The translations under genes were made by a program, and so were the position numbers. Of a stretch of DNA of 64,000 bases, positions 59,246-64,000 are shown piece by piece. The notes beneath the pieces are model-generated. The model was given only the letters and a program-made list of their open reading frames with translations. It searched no databases and was not told the DNA's origin. Positions within the stretch are counted from its first letter, which is position 1, and every line of letters begins with the position of its first letter. The stretch lies in contig JBMNVN010000004.1 in assembly GCA_050946835.1 (NCBI GenBank), positions 124,001-188,000 on the forward strand. Reading direction: 5' to 3'. The stretch is from UBA1447 sp002329225 (GTDB taxonomy: Bacteria; Bacillota; Clostridia; Oscillospirales; Acutalibacteraceae).

Positions 59246-60355
59246 ATGAAATTCGTATGCAGTACCGAACAACTATCTTTAGCAGCTCACAATGTGCAGA
59301 GAGCAGTTTCTATGAAAACCACTCTGCCGGCATTAGAAAGTATTCGTATCGAGGCTCAGGAAGACGGCTTAATACTTACCGGCTATGATCTGGAGTTCGG
59401 TATTATTACAAGTATACCCGCCCGTGTGGAAGAAAAGGGGTCTATTTTAATAAATGCCAGAATTTTTTGTGATATAGTTAAAAAGCTTCCGGCGGAAAAT
59501 GTAAGAATAGAATCCGATGAATTGTTTACGGCAAATATTGTCAGCGGAGAGGCAAAGTACTCTATCAAAGGAACTTCTCCGGATGAATTTCCTGAATTGC
59601 CTTCAGTCACCGGAGGAATTCCTATTGTAATTAACCAGGGAGTTCTTAAAGAAATGGTAAGGCAAACCATTTTTGCCGTTGCGGTTCAGGATGCAAACAA
59701 AGTTATCCACACAGGTATAAAATTTACTATTGTCGATAAAACTATTACCCTTGTTGCCGTTGACGGGTTCAGACTGGCTATAAGAAAAGAAGTTATTGAC
59801 TACGACGGGGAAGAAGTTTCCTTTGTGGTTCCCGCTAAAACCATGAGTGAATTGGTAAAACTCACTATGGATGATGACTCGGATGTTTCTTTGGGAATAG
59901 GAAAACGTCATATAGTCTTTACGGTCGGCGAATATTCCATTATTTCAAGATTGCTTGAAGGGGAGTTTTTAAATTATAAAACGGCTATTCCCTCTTCAAA
60001 CAGCACGGTTGTAAGCGTCAACACAAAAACTTTGATAGACAGTATTGAAAGAACTTCCCTTATTATTTCAGACCGTCTGGCAACTCCGTTAAGATGCCTG
60101 TTTAATGATAATGCTATAAAAATTTCGAGCATAACACAGATAGGTACCGCTACTGACAGAGTTCCTATTGAAATGAAAGGTGAAGTTGTGGAAATCGGTT
60201 TTAATAACAGGTTTTTATTGGATGCTCTCAGGGTTGCCGATACCGATGAGGTAAAAATAGAACTTAACGGTTCGGTTTCACCTATAATTATTACGCCGCC
60301 CGAAGGGGATGCTTTTATGTTTATTGTTTTGCCGGTAAGACTTAAAGCAGAATAA
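59246..60355 (+). CDS. dnaN: DNA polymerase III beta sliding clamp
   Basis: 369 residues; ring-shaped clamp that tethers the polymerase. Three clamp domains with MKFVCSTEQLSLAAHNVQRAVS and ALESIRIEAQEDGLILTGYDLEFGI near the start, DGFRLAIRK in the centre and the C-terminal end ITPPEGDAFMFIVLPVRL. dnaA is not upstream, as it is in most Bacillota; recR is. A perfect DnaA box lies inside the gene at 59703. TAGGAGG precedes the ATG. Confidence 0.98.
   Translation: MKFVCSTEQLSLAAHNVQRAVSMKTTLPALESIRIEAQEDGLILTGYDLEFGIITSIPARVEEKGSILINARIFCDIVKKLPAENVRIESDELFTANIVSGEAKYSIKGTSPDEFPELPSVTGGIPIVINQGVLKEMVRQTIFAVAVQDANKVIHTGIKFTIVDKTITLVAVDGFRLAIRKEVIDYDGEEVSFVVPAKTMSELVKLTMDDDSDVSLGIGKRHIVFTVGEYSIISRLLEGEFLNYKTAIPSSNSTVVSVNTKTLIDSIERTSLIISDRLATPLRCLFNDNAIKISSITQIGTATDRVPIEMKGEVVEIGFNNRFLLDALRVADTDEVKIELNGSVSPIIITPPEGDAFMFIVLPVRLKAE
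59703..59711 (+). promoter_or_regulatory. Perfect DnaA box within dnaN
   Basis: TTATCCACA in the dnaN coding sequence, about 530 bases beyond the unwinding element. As a single consensus box it might be a secondary DnaA site or coincidence. Confidence 0.4.
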
Positions 60356-60377
60356 GTTTAAGGCGGAAGGTGAAAAA

Positions 60378-60626
60378 GTGAGAATAAAAGTTACCGCTCG
60401 CTTAAAAGAGAAACAAAAAGAAGAAATTAAGATTGACACGGAATATATAAAGCTTGACTCTTTTTTAAAGCTTGCAGGTATAGCTGAAAGCGGGGGTCAT
60501 GCCAAGACCGCTATTCAGAACGGTGAAGTAACAGTAAACGGTGAAGTGTGCCTTCAGCGGGGCAAAAAGTTGCGCCCGGGCGACACGGCGGAATATGAAC
60601 ATATAATATACATAGTCACACAGTGA
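60378..60626 (+). CDS. yaaA: S4-domain RNA-binding protein YaaA/RlbA type
   Basis: 82 residues from GTG at 60378 with GGAAGG upstream. S4 domain: IKLDSFLKLAGIAESGGHAKTAIQNGEVTVNGEVCLQRGKKLRPGDTAEYE. The order dnaN-yaaA-recF is the standard one near Bacillota origins. The B. subtilis homologue is linked to ribosome assembly. It lies 22 bases after dnaN and 8 before recF. Confidence 0.93.
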   Translation: MRIKVTARLKEKQKEEIKIDTEYIKLDSFLKLAGIAESGGHAKTAIQNGEVTVNGEVCLQRGKKLRPGDTAEYEHIIYIVTQ

Positions 60627-60633
60627 AATAAAG

Positions 60634-61728
60634 ATGGAAATTAAAAAATACACGGCGGAAAATTATCGAAATATTGAATATTTGGAATTAGAACCTTCAA
60701 ACGGGATAAATATAATTTACGGGCAAAACGGGCAAGGTAAAACAAATATTATTGAAGGAATATGGCTTTTTACCGGATGCCGAAGTTTTCGTACCTCAAA
60801 ATGTGCGGAACTTGTTAAAAATAATGAAAATTTTGCAAAAATATCTCTGGATTTTGAGGCCGGTGACAGACTTCAAAATGCGGAGATGATTATTGACAAT
60901 AAAAGACAGGTTAGAATTAACGGTATTTCTCAAGAGACACCGCGCAGACTGCTCGGCACGTTCCGGGCGGTTGTTTTTTCGCCTGATTCTATGGCCGTTG
61001 TCAGAGACGGTCCGGCGGAAAAAAGACGTTTTTTTAATATTGCTCTCAGTCTTTTAAGGCCGCAATATGCTAACCTTTTATCAAGATATTTAAAAACAAT
61101 GGCCCACAGAAATGCTCTTTTAAAACAGATGAGTGAAAAACAAAACGATGATTTACTTGATATGTGGGATGAAGAACTGGCAAAAACGGGAGCTAAAATA
61201 ACCCTTGCCAGAAGCCGTTATGTAGAAGAACTTTCTGTTGAAGCTAAAGAAATTTATTTCGGCATATCCGGTAATAAAGAAGAACTTTCCCTATCTTATG
61301 TTCCGGGATTTAAAACGGAGGGAAACGAAGAAGAAGAATTAAAAGCGGATTTAATTGCGGCTCTTAAAAGATCCCGTCAAAGCGATATACGCTATCAGGT
61401 TACCGGCGCCGGCCCCCATAAGGATGATTTGAATTTCTGTATAGGGGAGTTATGCGCCAGGAGTTTCGGCTCACAGGGTCAGCAGAGAAGCTGCGCCTTG
61501 GCCCTTAAATTGGGTGAAGCGGCAATTTTGGAAAAAAACTGCGGGGAAAGACCGGTAGCGCTTTTAGACGATGTTATGAGCGAACTTGACAGTTCAAGAC
61601 AGAGGGATTTACTCGGTTTTTTAAAAGATTGGCAGGTTTTTATTACCTGTTGCGAAACGTCCGTTTTACATGACATGAATATTTCAAGTGCATTTGAGGT
61701 TGAAGGCGGCCGCCTTTTTAAAAGGTAA
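60634..61728 (+). CDS. recF: DNA replication and repair protein RecF
   Basis: SMC-like ATPase that loads RecA with RecOR at gaps. 364 residues. NYRNIEYLELEPSNGINIIYGQNGQGKTNIIEGIW contains the Walker A (about residue 30). The signature and Walker B follow: FGSQGQQRSCALALKLGE (about 285) and RPVALLDDVMSELDSSRQRDLL (about 305). No unusual features. Confidence 0.97.
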   Translation: MEIKKYTAENYRNIEYLELEPSNGINIIYGQNGQGKTNIIEGIWLFTGCRSFRTSKCAELVKNNENFAKISLDFEAGDRLQNAEMIIDNKRQVRINGISQETPRRLLGTFRAVVFSPDSMAVVRDGPAEKRRFFNIALSLLRPQYANLLSRYLKTMAHRNALLKQMSEKQNDDLLDMWDEELAKTGAKITLARSRYVEELSVEAKEIYFGISGNKEELSLSYVPGFKTEGNEEEELKADLIAALKRSRQSDIRYQVTGAGPHKDDLNFCIGELCARSFGSQGQQRSCALALKLGEAAILEKNCGERPVALLDDVMSELDSSRQRDLLGFLKDWQVFITCCETSVLHDMNISSAFEVEGGRLFKR

Positions 61729-61783
61729 GACAATTTATAATATTAAGCTACATCATTATTTTTATTGAAAAGGGAGCGGAAAA

Positions 61784-62056
61784 ATGTCTTTGCACCTCGG
61801 TCAGGATGTAACAGTCAACAAAGATGAAATTGTCGGAATATTTGATATGGACACTTCCACCGTTTCAAAAACTACTCGCGACTATTTATGGGCGGCGGAA
61901 AAAAGCGGAAAAGTAGTAAATGTAAGTACGGAGTTACCTAAGTCCTTTGTGGTTTGTATTGACAAAGCAGGCAAAACAACGGTCTACATATCTCAAATAT
62001 CTTCCGCTACTTTATTAAAGAGAGGGGGCTTTTTAAAGGGTTTAACGGCAATTTGA
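61784..62056 (+). CDS. remB: Extracellular matrix regulator RemB-like (DUF370, YaaB)
   Basis: 90 residues. MSLHLGQDVTVNKDEIVGIFDMDTSTVSKTTRDYLWAAEKSGKVVNVSTELPKSFVVCIDKAGKTTVYISQISSATLLKR matches the RemB/YaaB family along its length. In B. subtilis the gene lies between recF and gyrB. Here gyrB does not follow. AGGGAG precedes the ATG. Confidence 0.93.
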   Translation: MSLHLGQDVTVNKDEIVGIFDMDTSTVSKTTRDYLWAAEKSGKVVNVSTELPKSFVVCIDKAGKTTVYISQISSATLLKRGGFLKGLTAI

Positions 62057-62120
62057 CTTAATTTGTTGATTTTATAAATTTAGGCTTTTCCCGGAAAAAA
62101 ACTTGTGTTGGAGGTAACTT

Positions 62121-63800
62121 ATGATAACTAAAATAAAAGCTGTTTTAACCGCACTTATAATTGCAATTAGCGGGATTTTACTTTTGTTCAGACCTGCTGT
62201 TCCGGAAGCTCTAACAGTGGATGAACTTGCCTTGTATGAAGGAATAATCGCCCCCTGTGAACTTGCTGATAGGGTGTATATAGTTGAAAGTAGAAATATA
62301 AAAGCGGAAGAAGAGGATACTCTTATTTGTCTTCAGGGCCTTGTGAACAGAGAAAAGCCGCAGCTTTATATAATTAACGGCAGTGTTTACAGGAGCTATA
62401 TTGAAGAAATCTGTCAATCATCGGGTATAGAAACGGTAAGAACCGATTCTGACGGCAATGAATGGACACTGACCTCACTAATCAGACAGTTCAAAGGATA
62501 TATAACTGACAACGGCTATGTTCTTTACAGAAACAGTAAATTTGCCGAAGGACTCAATACAGCCTGCAATTATGCAACTGTTGAAGGCTGGCTGGCGGTT
62601 CCCGTTGAACTTGAATGTCTGGTCGAAAACTGCGGTCTTACCGTTAAGGCGGATATTTCTGAAAACAATTACGATTATGATTTTCTCAAATTATTCTTCA
62701 ATAAATACAAAGAGAATTTTAAAAAAGGAGTTATTGTTCATGAAAAATCTGAAATGAAAGGTCTGCGTGACCTTGCGATTCAACAGGGCTTTTATATAAC
62801 CTATTCCGAAAGTAATACTGAGGGCGAAAAATATCTTGGAAGAATACTTAAATGGAGCGGCGGAAACTCATATATTCTTGGCTGGACAGAGGAGGAAAAG
62901 CGTTTTGTCAAAAAGATATCAAGCTATGGCTGCGCCGTAATACCTTCCGACCACAGCAGAAACAACAGTTACCTTGCTTCATATGTAGTTGATATTCCGG
63001 AACAAACAGGAGCCGGAGTACCGCTGATGCCGGATTCGACAAAGCACTATGTTGCGCTTGTCTTCAGTGACGGAGACAACTCGCAGTGGATCCAAAACGG
63101 TTTCAGAGAATATTACACGAAAATCAATTCATATGACACATTTCCTATATCTTGGACCTTTCCGATAATTCAACCGGAATTGTGCTCCGTTTCATCGTTA
63201 AAAGCCTACCGAACGGCGGGAACAAACAATTATTTTATTGCGGGTGTTTCAGGCTCGGGGTATATGAATCCGTCAAGTTTTAATATTAAATATCTTGATA
63301 AATATACAACTGAAACCGCTTCAATGATGCTTAAAAACAATATGAGAGTTGTCACCATACTTGACAACAAGCCAAACATAATCAAAACAAAAGCCTTTGA
63401 ACAGAACTTTGATTATTTTTCAAGATTCGACAACATAGACGGCGGAATAGTGATGCTTGACCCGGATCGATATTCCTTTGGAAAGGGAAAAATCTGGTTC
63501 ACCAACAATAAGCCTTTTGTCAGTGTAAGGCTTTCTCTTTGGTATCCCGGAGGGGAAAGCGCGGAAGTATCAAAAGAGTGGATTGAGGAGCAGGCCGATA
63601 TTGTTAATTCCTACATACCCGCCCCGACCAGTATTGACGGATATACGGTAGTAAATGTTCATCCGTGGACAATTACGGTTGAGAACCTTGCTTATTTTGT
63701 GAGCCTGCTTGACGAAAATGTAAAATTGGTTACAGCCGACCAGCTTATCAATTTGATAACGGAAAATGTTCCGCATGTTAACGCATTGCCTAAACAATAG
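62121..63800 (+). CDS. GxGYxYP-family secreted putative glycosidase
   Basis: 559 residues. An N-terminal signal peptide (about residues 1-30) is followed by an N-terminal domain with LICLQGLVNREKPQLYII (about residue 75), which matches the GxGYxYP N-terminal family. The C-terminal domain has YVALVFSDGDNSQWIQNGFREYY (about 320), the GSGYMNPSSF motif in place of the namesake GxGYxYP, and HPWTITVENLAYFV. The family is thought to be carbohydrate-active, but activity is not established here. It stands where gyrB would be expected. GGAGG precedes the ATG. Confidence 0.82.
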   Translation: MITKIKAVLTALIIAISGILLLFRPAVPEALTVDELALYEGIIAPCELADRVYIVESRNIKAEEEDTLICLQGLVNREKPQLYIINGSVYRSYIEEICQSSGIETVRTDSDGNEWTLTSLIRQFKGYITDNGYVLYRNSKFAEGLNTACNYATVEGWLAVPVELECLVENCGLTVKADISENNYDYDFLKLFFNKYKENFKKGVIVHEKSEMKGLRDLAIQQGFYITYSESNTEGEKYLGRILKWSGGNSYILGWTEEEKRFVKKISSYGCAVIPSDHSRNNSYLASYVVDIPEQTGAGVPLMPDSTKHYVALVFSDGDNSQWIQNGFREYYTKINSYDTFPISWTFPIIQPELCSVSSLKAYRTAGTNNYFIAGVSGSGYMNPSSFNIKYLDKYTTETASMMLKNNMRVVTILDNKPNIIKTKAFEQNFDYFSRFDNIDGGIVMLDPDRYSFGKGKIWFTNNKPFVSVRLSLWYPGGESAEVSKEWIEEQADIVNSYIPAPTSIDGYTVVNVHPWTITVENLAYFVSLLDENVKLVTADQLINLITENVPHVNALPKQ

Positions 63801-63836
63801 GGAGATGTTATAAAAAAGGGGCAGGTAAAGCCTGCC

Positions 63837-63857
63837 CTAAGACAAAGAAAAATCCCC
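63837..63857 (-). terminator. Minus-strand hairpin, second terminator of the right-edge gene
   Basis: GGGCAGG / CCTGCCC with a 5-base loop (63839-63857). On the minus strand it is followed by CCTTTTTTATAAC. Confidence 0.7.
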
Positions 63858-63874
63858 GCAATATGGGGATTTTT
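63848..63874. terminator. Bidirectional terminator between convergent genes
   Basis: AAAAATCCCC / GGGGATTTTT with a 7-base loop gives A- and T-runs on both strands. It lies between the stop codons of the GxGYxYP gene and the right-edge gene. Confidence 0.85.
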
Positions 63875-63906
63875 CTGTATTATTCGGGTTAAAGAGCGTT
63901 TTTCTA

Positions 63907-64000
63907 TTATTCCTGCTCTGTTTTCCAATCCAGGGTATAGGAATATTCACCGGTAAAAGTGAGCTTCAGGGGTACGCTCCCCATATCTTTTAGGGCACCC
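63907..64000 (-). CDS. 3' end of a gene running off the right edge
   Basis: Only one minus frame is open from the right edge, ending at TAA (63907-63909) after 30 codons with the tail MGSVPLKLTFTGEYSYTLDWKTEQE. The bidirectional terminator just downstream supports a real gene end here. Nothing can be said about function. The alternating polar/hydrophobic strands would suit a beta-rich domain. Confidence 0.45.
   Translation of the reverse strand, partial: GALKDMGSVPLKLTFTGEYSYTLDWKTEQE

Overview
The window looks like chromosomal DNA of a low-to-mid G+C Bacillota, most likely an anaerobic member of the class Clostridia. The signs are consensus SigmaA promoters, strong AGGAGG ribosome binding sites with frequent TTG/GTG starts, a T-box leader, Thr/Glu-rich lipoproteins, a small SRP RNA in front of dnaX, and the gene orders mnmE-mnmG-rsmG-parA-parB, mreBCD-pbp2-minD and dnaX-ybaB-recR / dnaN-yaaA-recF-remB. 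No species name can be supported from the sequence alone. No CRISPR array, IS element or prophage was found.

Layout. 1-4.1 kb: the start of a gene running off the left edge, an AraC-type regulator with C-terminal PAS-like and degenerate GGDEF parts, and a TVP38-type membrane protein. 4.1-19.1 kb, minus strand: serS, parB, parA, rsmG, mnmG, mnmE, minD, pbp2, mreD, mreC, mreB, a lipoprotein and a sugar kinase. Two perfect parS sites lie here, one upstream of parA and one inside mnmG. 19.3-22.4 kb: a two-gene XRE operon under a promoter fully covered by a 24-bp palindrome, then two paralogous lipoproteins. 22.6-33.1 kb: a frameshifted exodeoxyribonuclease III, a secreted protein, dCMP deaminase, secA, a membrane M28 peptidase, a polysaccharide-type ABC exporter and glyA. 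33.2-39.4 kb: birA, tRNA-Pro, and a T-box-controlled operon of an AspRS-GatC fusion, a GatA that has lost catalytic residues, and GatB. Arginine codon use suggests this operon was acquired.

39.5-48.1 kb: a C69 peptidase, a secreted Cys-peptidase-like protein with no ordinary start codon, YdbC, a YgjP-type metalloprotein, and an unusual operon: SCP2-like protein, class III aminotransferase, split transketolase, second SCP2-like protein. A pseudoknot-forming sequence separates the two transketolase genes. 48.1-56.0 kb: a TIM-barrel protein, a flavin reductase-like protein, tRNA-Arg, a lipoprotein, a three-gene two-component system with one apparently non-enzymatic sensor, and a secreted phosphoesterase. 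56.1-62.1 kb: SRP RNA, dnaX, ybaB, recR, an origin-like region, dnaN, yaaA, recF, remB. The window ends with a GxGYxYP-family secreted protein and the 3' end of another minus-strand gene.

The intergenic region before dnaN (59.02-59.25 kb) has four DnaA-box-like 9-mers, the last followed by a C-rich spacer and six CTA/TTA trinucleotides. This is the arrangement of a bacterial basal origin unwinding system, and it sits here without dnaA beside it. The best candidates for new biology are the SCP2/aminotransferase/transketolase operon with its pseudoknot, the AspRS-GatC/GatA-dead/GatB operon with an overlapping GAAC specifier, and the XRE operon with its promoter-spanning operator. All functions are inferred from sequence features read by eye; no database search or folding program was run.
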